Below are positions 1 to 24,600 of a stretch of 64,000 bases of DNA, one piece after another. Made by a program: the position numbers and the translations under genes. The DNA comes from Hyalella azteca. Lineage: Eukaryota; Arthropoda; Malacostraca; Amphipoda; Hyalellidae. Every line of letters starts with the position of its first letter. The stretch's first letter is position 1. The DNA lies in NCBI RefSeq assembly GCF_000764305.2, contig NW_025942132.1, forward strand, positions 62,001-126,000. The letters are read 5' to 3'. The notes under the pieces were generated by a model. The model did no database searches and was not told where the DNA came from. It saw only the letters and a list, made by a program, of their open reading frames with translations.

Positions 1-287
1 TCATAAGGGATTCGGCCTTTAGAACCCGATCTTTCCAGAACTGACGATTGATTAAGATAGTTGCTGGACTTATTGCCTGGTCGGTAAGTTGCTAGGCATT
101 TTAAGACTGAACATATGCTCCTGCATAGCTTCGTCTAGTCTGTTCTTGAAGGCGTTCATACTGGGAGCGTCAACGATGCAATCAGGGAGGCTGTTCCACA
201 TGTCGGTGACTCGAAGAGAGAAGAAATGTCGCATGGGTGTCCTTACCTTATGACCTTATGATGAGTTCGGGACTTCCTCGTCCCCGG

Positions 288-1560
288 TCACGCTGATGCG
301 CCGCCTTCGTCGTCCTCCCTCTCAGAGTCGTCGCTAGGCAGGTCACCCCGCCCTCGGATCCCGGATGTAACGTTGGACGTGTTCCGTCCATTTGCCCTCC
401 TTTGGGCCAGCTGATGCAAGATGCTGTTGCTTGTCACTTGCTTAGGATAGTTTCCCGTTACTGGACAATCCGGGATCTTTCTCAGCCACTTGTCCAATCG
501 TCTCTTGAATGTTGCAAGGGTGAACTCCTCTCCTCTCAGCGCTTTTGGCAAGGCATTAAAGAGCCTCGGTCCTGCCACGGACAGTGATCCCTCACGAAGA
601 GTCTGTACTCTGGCCGTGGCTCGGTTATTAAATGGGGGAACCTCGCACCGCCTCCCTCTCCTTTCATTGTAACGTGTCACTATTCTGGATGTCTCACTTT
701 CAAAGTTGGGAGCCAGTCCGGTTATCATCTTCCAAGTGTACAGTATGATATACCTTTCTCTTTTCCTCTCCAGTGTGTACAGCCCCAGGTGTTTCAGCCT
801 TCCCCAGTAGTTCAGGTTCAGCTCCCTTATGCCGCTGATCCTGTACGTGAAGGTCCGCTGCACTGCCTCCAGTTTCCACACCGCACCCGCCTTGAGTGGC
901 GACCAAAATTGGCAGCAATACTCAAGATTGGGGAGCACGAGGGCTCTGAAGAGTGTAATCATTGGTGCTGCTTCTCTCGTTCGAAATGTCCGCCATATCC
1001 ACCCCATCCGTTGCCGGCTGCGCGCGACTATTTCCTCGATATGGGCATCGAACGTGGCTTCAGTACTCATCAACACTCCGAGATCTCAAACTAGTTGCTT
1101 CTCCTCAATTTCTGTGCCATCTGATGCTAAGTATCGATGTGGCATCCCGATCTCTTTGAGGACTCTGTATCTCATTACTTCGAACTTGGTGCCGTTGAAC
1201 TGCATATTGTTCACTAGGGCCCAATCGTAGATTAACGATAGGTCATCCTGCAACCTCTAGCAGTCTAGGTAATCTGTGATCTTCATCAGCACTTTTGTAG
1301 CGACCGCAAATGACGATGTAGAAGCGTGGTGTGTTCTGAGTCAATATCGGCAATGTGGATGAGGAAGAGGATCGGTCCAAGCACTGGGCCCTGCGGAACT
1401 GCGCTTTTCACCTTCGCTTCTCTCGATTTCGAGTTTCCAATTGCGACAGCTTGTACTCTATCTCTAAGGAAGTTGTGGATCCACCTTAGCATGCTTCCTC
1501 TTACCCCCAACAGCCTCAGCTTTCTAAAGGGCACCCCATGGTCAACTTTTTCAAAAGCAT
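288..1560 (-). mobile_element. Non-LTR retrotransposon fragment A (reverse transcriptase, 3' part)
   Basis: On the minus strand the stretch reads as the second half of a LINE reverse transcriptase. Near 1410-1380 is the motif-B-like PQGPVLGPILFL. After several frame breaks comes a 262-residue open frame (1076 to 288) with the usual post-RT region (LFRALVLPNLEYCCQFWSP and PFNNRATARV). Frame shifts and stops between 1290 and 1076, and the missing fingers and endonuclease, show it is a dead 5'-truncated copy. The style fits the CR1/Jockey superfamily; the clade is not certain. Its upstream end meets a short TCTAGG-rich repeat at about 1562-1605, which separates it from a second, different fragment. 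Confidence 0.8.
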
Positions 1561-1619
1561 TAGATATTTCTAGGATGTCTAGGTCTAGGTATATCTAGGA
1601 TGTGTTACAACGCAGTTTT

Positions 1620-3560
1620 TTAGTTCATAGCCGTGGCCCCTGGTGTTGCTTCTTGTTTCAAATTCTAGTAATCCTTCTGGGACCTTGTATAGGCCATGAG
1701 TATACTGTTATACACGTATGTTTCAATGAGGTCCCCACGCAGACGTCGATAACCGAGGCTCGGAAGCTTCATAATCTTTAATCTTTCCTTATAGGACTTG
1801 CCTTTCAAGCCCGGAATTATCCTTGTTGCACGTCTTTGAACACTCTATTAAATTTTTATCCTTTTCAAGTTTCGGTGACCATACAACGTTTCCAAACTCT
1901 AGGTTCGGGCGCACGACAGCAACAAACAACTGCTACATCGCTTCTGCATCTTGGAACTCGAAAGAGCGGCTGATCAGTCCAAGTCGTTTATTGGCTTCAT
2001 TAACTTTGCCTTCAATATGCGTAGAAAATTTCAACTTATTGTCGATTATTAACTCCTAAATCTTTTTCCATTGTCGACTGTTGACACTCTGTCGTTGCAA
2101 CCGTGTCCTCTCATACTATAATCTTGCTGTTCATTATTCTTGCCAAGGCGTATTACTTTACATTTGTCAGCGTTAAAACGCAGCTGCGCACTTATCAGCC
2201 CAGTCAACCAGCCTGTCAAGATCACCTTGCAACTGTACTTTCTGCGACGTATTCTTTACTGTATTATAAATTTTTGTGTTATCAGCATTCATCGAGCAGA
2301 CGCTAGACACAGCTTCTTGCAGATCGTTTATAAACGCAACGAATACAACAGGCCCGAGAACGCTTTCTTGTGGCACGCCGCTGCGCACTGAAGCTAGTCT
2401 GATACGGACCCATAATACAAACACGTTGTCGTCTCCCTACCAGAAAATTTCTTATCCATTTGAGTACATTACTCTCAATTCTCAAAGACTTCAATTTACC
2501 CAACAGCCGCTCATGTGGGACACTGTCAAATGCCTTGGCAAAATCGAGGTACACTGCATCTACTGGCTCCCTTTCGTCCAGGAGGCGGGTCCATTCGTTC
2601 AGAGTAGACAAGAGGTTAGTGGTGCAGGATCTCCCGGCAATAAAACCATGCTGACAGTCTGATTGGAGATTATTAGCAGTCAAATGATCCATCAATCGAT
2701 CCCTCACAACACATTCCATTACCTTGCAAACGACACTTGTCAAATTGACAGGGCGACAGTTGTCCGGGCAGCTTTTGACTTTTGTCACCTTTTTTGAACA
2801 ATGGTGTCACTTGAGCTTCTTTCCAGTCAGCCGGTAAGATCCTTTCCTTCAAAGTTTTTCGAAAAAATGACGTCAGTGGGCCGGCTAGGACAGTTGCTAA
2901 CTATTTAAGTAATCTGGGGTGGAAGCCGTCCGGTCAACAAGACTTGTTTGGATTTACAGCGATAAGGCGCTTGAGAACCTCTTCTTCTTGTGCTTCAAAA
3001 CTTGTTAATTTAGAGCCGACTGGGCGCTCTGCAATAGCTGGAATACTGTTCAAGTCCTCTTCATTGAATACGCTACTGAAAAACTTATTAAAAACGTTAG
3101 ACTTGCCCTCATCAGAGGACATCTTTCGTTGATCTACTTTCAAATCAGAAATACCGTTCTTTATCTTGCATTTCGAGCTAGCGTACAAAAAGAAGGCCTT
3201 CAGGTTTTTCTTTTGCATTTTAGCAATACTTTATTCGGGGGTTTTTACTGCGGTGCGACAGCTTTCTTTAGCTTGATTTCGAGCTCTTGCGTATAGGATC
3301 GCTACGAGTCTGAAAATAACGCTGGTAGGCTTCTTTCTTTGTTTTCAGCTTAGCTAGAACTGTACTGTTCATCCACTGAGTTTTTTAGCTCCACCTTCTT
3401 AATTTGAGGTACACGCGCATCAACTGCAGACATAACCGTGTCCTTGAGTAATGGCCATGAATCAGCCACATTCATGTCCTTAATACAGTTCGAAATATTC
3501 ACTGCATTCACTGCTTCACGAAGTTTATCATAGTCGCCTTTCGCAAAATTTAAACGCTCA
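1620..3560 (-). mobile_element. Non-LTR retrotransposon fragment B (CR1-like, linker plus RT)
   Basis: Minus-strand translation, with several frame shifts, follows the order of a CR1-like ORF2. A post-endonuclease linker (3218-2934) is followed by PDGFHPRLL (about 2925), HGFIAGRSCTTNLL (about 2650), the motif-A box AVYLDFAKAFDSVPHERLL (about 2560-2505), motif-B-like SGVPQESVLGP (about 2370), and a decayed catalytic box where YADDT has become NADNT (about 2290). C-terminal residues can be followed to about 1640. The lost catalytic aspartate and the frame breaks make it a fossil. Fragment A is a separate copy in the same orientation. The endonuclease domain is not present; the upstream edge lies close to the ATGAT microsatellite. 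Confidence 0.8.
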
Positions 3561-3630
3561 CGCTTTCGAGGCGACTTTTCTGTACATCACTTTAGACTGA
3601 AAAACAATGATTGGTGATGGCTTTTGCCCA

Positions 3631-3723
3631 ATGATATGATATGATATGATATGATATGATATGATATGATATGATATGATATGATATGATATGATATGAT
3701 ATGATATGATATGATATGATATG
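3631..3723. repeat. (ATGAT)n microsatellite
   Basis: Eighteen perfect head-to-tail copies of ATGAT followed by ATG. It sits about 70 bp beyond the upstream edge of LINE fragment B. Confidence 0.97.
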
Positions 3724-4445
3724 TACGTCTCATACATCATCCGTCACTCATCAACTGGAACGGTCAACGTTTTGGTCAACGTCAACAACAAATTTATCTT
3801 CTCTTCCATGAATTTTTCACTCATTCATCTACGCAAATTAAGACGTATAAAATAACGGAAATGATAAAACGACATCATCCTACATGAAATGTACTGCATC
3901 ATCAAGTCCCAGTGTTGCGTATTAGAAGCAATGAGTACTGTATGTATTCCAAATTGCTTCTAACAATTCGTATTCCTCTCAATGGACAAATGCGCAAGAG
4001 CGCTAGAGGGTCAGCCACTGCTTTCACGTCCGAATTTCGGTGCTTTTATGCAATCTCGATCATAAGTAGCCAGTTATGTATCCGGCTTTATTTACTCACA
4101 TTGCCTCGACTTTCTCTCGACACCTGAACAGATCTAATCAAAATTCATTAATAGCTGCAGAGGGTGAGAAAAAAAGTGTGGCTAGTAAATTTTTCGCAAA
4201 GTGTAGGCATGTGAGAAAAAAATTCTGTCGTTGGCTGCAAGAAGGACTGGGTAAACACGTGAGGTCGTGCAAAAGTGGTTGCATATTTTATTATCTCAAT
4301 AAGTGCTATTATCTCAATCCAAAAACAGTGCGCAGCTGGTAAATCTTATTGTGTTCCAGCGTGGCCTACGGTTTATAGCTCATATTCTGAATAGAGCTAT
4401 TTTTTGCTGAGGCTTGGAATTGGCAGGGTAATTTACGAGTTGGAA
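3724..4445. other. Intergenic, no gene seen
   Basis: AT-rich sequence. Only short open frames without recognisable domains or splice context were seen. Confidence 0.6.
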
Positions 4446-4448
4446 TTT

Positions 4449-4513
4449 CGGCCCACTACTGCATCGCAGTAGGTGAGGCCGGGTACAGAATTGCCTGCTT
4501 ATGAGCGGGCAGG
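4449..4513. repeat. Two adjacent inverted repeats
   Basis: The first arm pair is GGCCCACTACTGC / GCAGTAGGTGAGGCC around an ATC loop, about 13 pairs with one bulge and one mismatch. About 10 bp later comes a second, shorter pair, GCCTGC / GCAGGC. No known element was recognised. Confidence 0.6.
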
Positions 4514-4619
4514 CTTGTAATTGAATAATGTTAGTGGACCGGCGGTCTTGCTTTCAGCCCAGAATTTATTGGCTACTTTGCCCTCCATTCTTTACGATCA
4601 ATGATATAGCGGTATCAGC

Positions 4620-4868
4620 GTTGAATAGGCCAAATCTTGCCTGTCGCAACTTATTGACCTTAGACATCGCAGAATTCTCACAGCTTGTTGGGATTGCGAA
4701 CCCGTACATCATTGCTTCAATCTTTCAATCTCAACCACCCGTCCACCTTGTCAATTATGGCCAAAATTGTCACAGGAAGCTGAGATCGAGCCCACAACTC
4801 ACTGTTGTAATCTTGGTTCTCAGTAGTCTGTACTTTGACAACGGGGCCACCGGGCATTGGGCAAACCT
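4620..4868 (-). mobile_element. tRNA-derived SINE, copy 1
   Basis: Read on the minus strand, the head carries an A-box-like TGGCCCCGTTGTCAAAG and, about 45 bp on, a B-box-like GGGCTCGATCTC. A tail region follows. The same order and much of the same sequence recur at 46.5-46.75 kb, also on the minus strand, so this is a dispersed family and not a functional tRNA gene; no cloverleaf can be completed. Confidence 0.65.
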
Positions 4869-5239
4869 TTAAGAGTAAACTTAAACGAAAGAGTTTCCAG
4901 TACCGTATTTGCAAGGAAATCTATTTCCAGCAACTGCGAAGTTGTGAGGCAAACATTTCCTCAAGTTGGGTGAAATTTATAGTAAAGCATTCATTTTTCA
5001 CTATCCTAAAACCAAATTCTATATCGATTGAAATGTCTGAATTAAAAATGTCTCGATTTAGGTCATTAGGTCATATTACGAAGAAATTACGAATTTTACA
5101 AACATAAATTCCGATTCTGAAACGATTGAATTGAGACCCTTGAAATTCATTCAGCCACTGCTCAATCGTACTGTGAATTTTATTATGGAAATTGGATACA
5201 ATAAGGAGTTGAATGACTGTAGTTGGTGTCGGAAAACCT

Positions 5240-5640
5240 TATCTTGAAACTGCTGAACTTATATCCTTGAAATTCACACAGCCACTTTGCAGTTGAGAGG
5301 TAGTTTCATGTTTAGACTGAGTTGAAATATTGAATTGTATCTTGAAAGTCAAGGTGCTTGTAATCATGCTTCTACCTGTCCAATCGATCTGAAAATTTGA
5401 ACACTTGCGTAAAGTCGGTGACAATGCATGAATCAATTGACAGAATAAATAATTTTGAAAATTCAATTTTTTTATATATCAAAAAATTTGAAAACAAATT
5501 TTTTTTGTGTGTTTGAAAATTAAATTAGAAATTTATTTCACATGTGTAACATCACAGACACTGGATTCTTTAGAAGTGTAGTATTTGAAAAGTAATTTTT
5601 ATACGCATATTTCACCGTGCAATTGGCCTCGTGTATAGGC
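5240..5640. repeat. Unclassified dispersed repeat, copy 1
   Basis: Shares many blocks in the same order and orientation with 18595-18900, for example GTCCAATCGATCT, ACACTTGCGTAAAGT, AATCAATTGACAGAAT and CATGTGTAACATC. There is no coding potential and no clear termini. A shorter internal duplication (CCTTGAAATTCA...CAGCCACT) is seen at about 5140 and 5262. Confidence 0.7.
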
Positions 5641-6122
5641 CCTATATTTAGAAAAGAAAGTACGTAGTTTTTTTAAAGCTAATGTGTTTGAAATTTAATG
5701 TTCTCAACAAGTGTTACTCTTTTATGTTCATTTCCTTCAGAGTTTAATAAGCTGTGCTGAGTTGGGCGACTTCGAAGCGATAGGCGACAATTACAACGCG
5801 ACTTTTATCCTATATGCAAAGCTTAATTGGCTTATATAGGCATCCACAAGAGCCTATTATTCATTTTTTGTGATGTTGTTTAATATTGTTACTTTGTCGC
5901 AGACGCGTGTGTGAACAAATATTAAAGAGAGAAGGACATAACAAGCGTTCTGTAGTCTCAACTAAATCTATAGGCAGCGCGAAGAATATCTGAAGATGAG
6001 TTAGGTTGAGCATTCAATTTGATTCCATTTTCATCATAAATGTATCTAACCGACATCAATGCGCAGTGATAACTATCAAAAAGTCGTTTACTAAGTTTGT
6101 TTTTGGAAGACTAAACGCTCTT
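5641..6122. other. Intergenic, no gene seen
   Basis: AT-rich; no supported coding, RNA or repeat feature. Confidence 0.5.
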
Positions 6123-6203
6123 TTCCCGTAACCATTATTGGTTACGGGAACCATATTGATTCCCGTGGACCATATTGGTCCACGGGAAACCATTGGTTTC
6201 CCG
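6123..6203. repeat. Cluster of three near-contiguous palindromes
   Basis: Hairpin 1 (6123-6150) has 12-bp arms TTCCCGTAACCA / TGGTTACGGGAA. Hairpin 2 (6161-6187) has 12-bp arms TCCCGTGGACCA / TGGTCCACGGGA. Hairpin 3 (6183-6203) has 10-bp arms CGGGAAACCA / TGGTTTCCCG and overlaps hairpin 2 by five bases. All share an ACCA...TGGT centre and CCCG/CGGG outer ends, while the bases between differ in matched pairs. Related imperfect units lie between and after them. Confidence 0.85.
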
Positions 6204-7677
6204 CAACCATATTGATTTGATTTATATTTAATAGTCACAGTTATTATCTACTTACCAAACCACTGCGTTTAACATAAACAAAACTTAATTTCGCAGATTT
6301 CGCTTTCTCTTTATAGGTTATAATAAGCTCATTCATTGACTAATAAACAGGCGACACGTGATCAAATTAAATTCTGATATTTAGTTAAAAAAAATATATT
6401 TTGTCATTGGCAATGCGAGCGTCACCAGAATTTGTTTCTTTTTCCATTTATGATAATATATAAACCTAACTCTGTGACCAACCAAGCTAACTAGTCATAT
6501 GTCATTGTGATGTTATTGTGACGTGAAATGTTTCCTACCGTAATAAATGCTCAGGAATAATAATCGAGAAAACCATTAATTTACTTTGTCAGTTAAAAAT
6601 GATTTATGAGAATTTCAACGAGTGACTCGCCATCAAATTATATTGGAAGTGCCGCGTATAAACTGTAGTTCTATACTTAAGAGGGAAATAGCTGAATGCA
6701 GTCATTTATTTATAATTTTTAATAAGTTATAAACGCAGGCACGTAACATACTACATAGAACACGCGCTATCCGACGAAAATTAAATGCAAACCGTAAAGA
6801 TATTAAAGAAGTAAATAATGGAAATCCCTTTAACGAATGCGCTTTTCCTGTAGGTATTCTGTATGCAGTCAGCCTGTCAGGATATTACGCAGAAGACAAT
6901 TTTTAGGTACAATATCATCCTGAATATAGTTAATTTATGAGAAAATCTTTATGAATGAAATCTTCGGATAATACGTGGACGACAAAAAATTGTTCTATAG
7001 ACATATAAAATTTTTTAAAATGACAATTAATAGGAAACATATACTAAATGCTCAAGATATAAGGATATTAAAAGAAGATGAAAGACATGTTAGGATATTG
7101 AAAGAAGATTTTAACGAGCGCACAAAGCGCGTTGTTGCGCTCTTCATCGACGATAACCTGCAACTGGCCGATTTCTGTCAGTGACTGTGACTGAAAAAAT
7201 GAACGACATCAACATGAACCCATTGATATCTTTGTCACAAAAATGTTTAAAATGAACAATTAACGATGGAATCTAAAATATAATAAAAAAATTAATTAAA
7301 ATTGAATAGATAAACAATGTTATTCAATTAGTAATGAGGAAATGAGAACATTCTGATATCACGTTATACCAATAATTTAAATGCACGCTATTAGGGTTTG
7401 ATGGCTGGCCATAAGAGTATAAACCACCTATTAAGGAGATGTGCTGCAAAAATAGAAAAATATGCAAATATTGCTTTATTTTACATCAAAGTAAATTTTT
7501 AAAAGACTTGGATTTTGCTTCAAGAAAAGAAGATCAGAAACGCAGCAATGGTGGACACACTCTAAGTATTCGCAGTCAGTTGAAAATATTTACTTAAACA
7601 ATCGACCGGTTGTGCATGTATAGCAGTAATTTAATTATAAATATGTCAAAAAGTACCTGGAGATCCATTTCATAGCC
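6204..7677. other. Upstream region of CNOT3
   Basis: AT-rich intergenic DNA leading to the CNOT3 start. No TATA box, initiator or CpG-rich promoter could be placed with confidence. The CNOT3 transcription start is not resolved. Confidence 0.4.
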
Positions 7678-21247
<13,570 letters not shown>

Positions 21248-21397
21248 GCCACAAGTCATTGTGTAGCCATTAGCTATTTTTACGATTTCAGAGGTTTTTT
21301 TTTCTTCCATTCTGTTTTAGTATTTTTTTTTAAATTTGTTATTAAGAATAACATGTAAGATACTTTTTTCATAGTATAGTAAATTATATTCTGTACT

Positions 21398-21403
21398 ATT
21401 AAA
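21398..21403 (+). promoter_or_regulatory. Probable CNOT3 poly(A) signal
   Basis: ATTAAA about 150 nt after the CNOT3 stop codon, in a T-rich 3' region. It is a common variant of AATAAA. Confidence 0.55.
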
Positions 21404-21504
21404 GATTTTATTTATGAATTTTCCTCCATTTCATCGATGCGTAATTTGTTGGCTACTCGTTCAAACCATCATTGGGTGTTTGGTTCAAGCTATTGCTCAT
21501 CAAG

Positions 21505-21663
21505 TAACTCATTACTTACATCAAGTGACTCCCTCATTACCTACATCAAGTGACTCCCTCATTACCTACATCACGTGACTCCCTCATTACCTACATCAAG
21601 GGACTCACTCATTACTTACATCAAGTGACTCCCTCATTACCTACATCAAGTGACTCCCTCAAG
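21505..21663. repeat. 25-bp minisatellite downstream of CNOT3
   Basis: About six units of CATTACCTACATCAAGTGAC followed by TCCCT, with few changes. Confidence 0.93.
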
Positions 21664-21669
21664 CAGCGT

Positions 21670-24600
21670 CTAACCTCTACACTTCCAACTCGCATTTGTT
21701 TGCTGATCTTCAGCTAACCAAAACTGCCGAGGCGCTGCTAGTGAAAACATTCACATTACTTCTCTGAGTTTCAAGTTGGTGAAATTTCCCAATCAAAGGT
21801 GTCTAGCAAGTGGCATTTCAGTGCTGTGTTGTGCTTTCGAAATTCAACTGTGAAAGAACCGTAATATGAATTCAGATGAGCCTTGCTGCTTCCATAATAA
21901 CTTTGCCAGTTCAACCTGTTACGTGACAAGGTTGTTCAGGTCATATTTTTTTTTGTGTTCACTTTTCCTACGTTATTTCTTCGTCGGTTTTTACGCCGTT
22001 CTTACTAAAACATTCATTTCAAGTGGTTAGAAAAGATATTCTGAAAGTCGAAAAATAGCTGAGTTGGTGATAATAAAATGGGAGCGTGTTGAGCCCTTCG
22101 TAGCAGAAATAAATATGAATTACAATATCTTTTTGAGGAGCCCTTCGCTCTTGTGATAACTTGAAGTCATTGAGTTTCAGTTCTGTGAAGCTCATGCTGT
22201 GTCGAAATGAGCATTCTTGCCCTGCTGATTTTGAGGATTGATCGTAATTTTGAATTTTTGCAGGGTGAACTGGGCTCCTATTTTATCTATATTCTGTTAA
22301 GATGTCCCGTAAGGTCATCTTGCTATTGAACAAAGCACTTGAGGTTTCTATAAGTTATTGGTGTCATTGGCTATATTTATCAAAATTTACTAAAGTTTCA
22401 TGTGTTTTGCCGTTAATAATACGATGGTCACACTTTTGTAGAAGAGGAAACGATTTACTACTTTTCAGGATAGCTTCCATTCCATGTTTGCTCACGCTGT
22501 TACGTTCGCCGAAGTGATGTGCCCTGTTCCTACTTGCGACTCGATTAAATGGTAAACCTCAAATGGTGGCAACCTCGTGTACCAAAACCTTGTACTTTCC
22601 GTTACTGAATTGCTAACTTGAGCGGTTATATGCTCTGTAAAATGTCCTTTAGGAATCTTTTGTTGTTGGAGAGCGCATTCATCCTTCAATGAAGTCGTGG
22701 TGCTGGCTGGTGGTACTAGAATTACGCATCCGTTGCATAATTATTTCATTTTACTCTGATATGTAAGCAAATTATTCATCATCGAGCGAATATCCATCTT
22801 CGACTTCAGCAGTTTTGGTTTAATCTGCTTGTTTGCATTCTTCAATTAATTCTCGTCACTGAACTTGGTCGGTTTGTCTGAACATCTTAGGTACTCTGTT
22901 CCATTGTTTTCATCAATTTCGTTCATCCGTTTACAGAGGCATGGTAAATAATGAAATTGAAATTCACTGCCAAATGCCTTTAATGGGATGGGCTGAAATT
23001 TAAAACGCGTAGATAGGCTTTACATGGCTCGGGTTATACCAGTTAATATCGTTAATTTGTTGTCCCCAGTGTCATTACGGCGACCGCTTCCAGCCGTCTT
23101 TTATGAATATGTCAAGTCATGAGTAGCTTTCTCTACTGGCAATCGACTTTGCTCAATAAATTCGAGTTCCTAAATTATAGAGGCATTTTCGACTTAGAGT
23201 TTGGAAGAAATTGGAGATAAGTGCCTACTCGTAGGCAAACGTTCGTATCGTTCTGAATTAACGTTCTAAAGTGCAATATTTTATTTGGGCTTACAGTCTA
23301 GCAAACTCTACCTGCTTATACTGCAAGTGGCGTTATCTCTCAGCAGTACATAACGAGGTGCACTTGTTATTCCAGCTGCTGAATCATTCAAACATCTCGC
23401 GGTGAGTCGTAAGTGATCAATTTGTTTTACTAAGATATCGAGTTTTGCTAGTAATCGATTTAGGCGCCGAAACCTTGAACCGCGGAGCTCAGTCCCAACG
23501 TCGGTGCATTATTTATGTGGCCAAGTTTCTTCTTAGCCTCGCTTGTGTCGAAGTTACGAAGGCTTCCATTTGTGCTCGCGCGTGATGTTCGTTGTAGGAG
23601 TCAGCGAGGCGCCGCCCGTTCCGATGCCTCCCATGAATAGCATTTCCATTACCGTTATTCCTAGATTTCTTACGGTCGTCGGACGTTCAAAAACTAGTGT
23701 GGGTCTGGCTTCTTCGGTTGACCTTGGACTTCGTTTCATGGTGAATGTACACTTGTACAGTTTGAACTGCTGCTAATTTTTGAGAATTTGTCCAATGCTA
23801 TTATAAATAGTGTAAAATATGTATAGGATGCTTTTCTCCATTTGAACCCTGTTGTCGTTTGGAAATATTTGCTGATTGTATACAGTTGTACTTAAGGCGC
23901 TCAAAGACGAGGATCTGTTAGCTCCTCCTCTTCATGATCATCGTCATAAGAATTGGATGGAATATTCTCATGAACTGTACATTATTGATACGAATCAGGT
24001 TTAATAGAATGCATCACATCGATTGGAGTCTATTGCTCTCGCATATTTTCTATGTTTACTTTGTAAGCGAGTTAACTCTGTGGAGAGACGCACTCATTCG
24101 ACGCTTACACTAGGAATAATGGTTATGATTAGTACGGTATTGTGATGGGTAGAGCGGGCTTAGGGATCACGCCATCAACCGTCCACTTTCCAATGTACTG
24201 ATCCACAAACAAACGCATTTTTTTATAAATTCCTCATCTTTGTGAAAGTTTTCTACCATGTCAAACCCATAGTTTGCGCCACTGCTTCGTGATTGCCAGA
24301 TTGCCAACCCTCGGTGCTGTTAAGTTACTTAGGTCTCAACCTTCTCTGGTATTAATTGACTGCAAATTTACTAATTTTCATTGAAAATTGACTGGAATTG
24401 AATCGTTCTTTTTTCAGGGTAGGTGTTCATTTCTACTTCAGTTCTATTTAGCTATTCAGTTGTGTATCTATCAAGTTATTTCAAATCAAAATGCGTGCGT
24501 GTGTTTTATGATTTCTCTGGAACGGTCGGGTTTGATGTCGCGAGTTCTTGATTTGCTCGTGTTATGTGGTTAACATTGAATAAGATCAGAGTCTTGGATA

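Noticed and set aside
23543..23776. Open frames on both strands with Pro-rich peptides
   Set aside because: Local base composition; no matching splice sites or family recognised.
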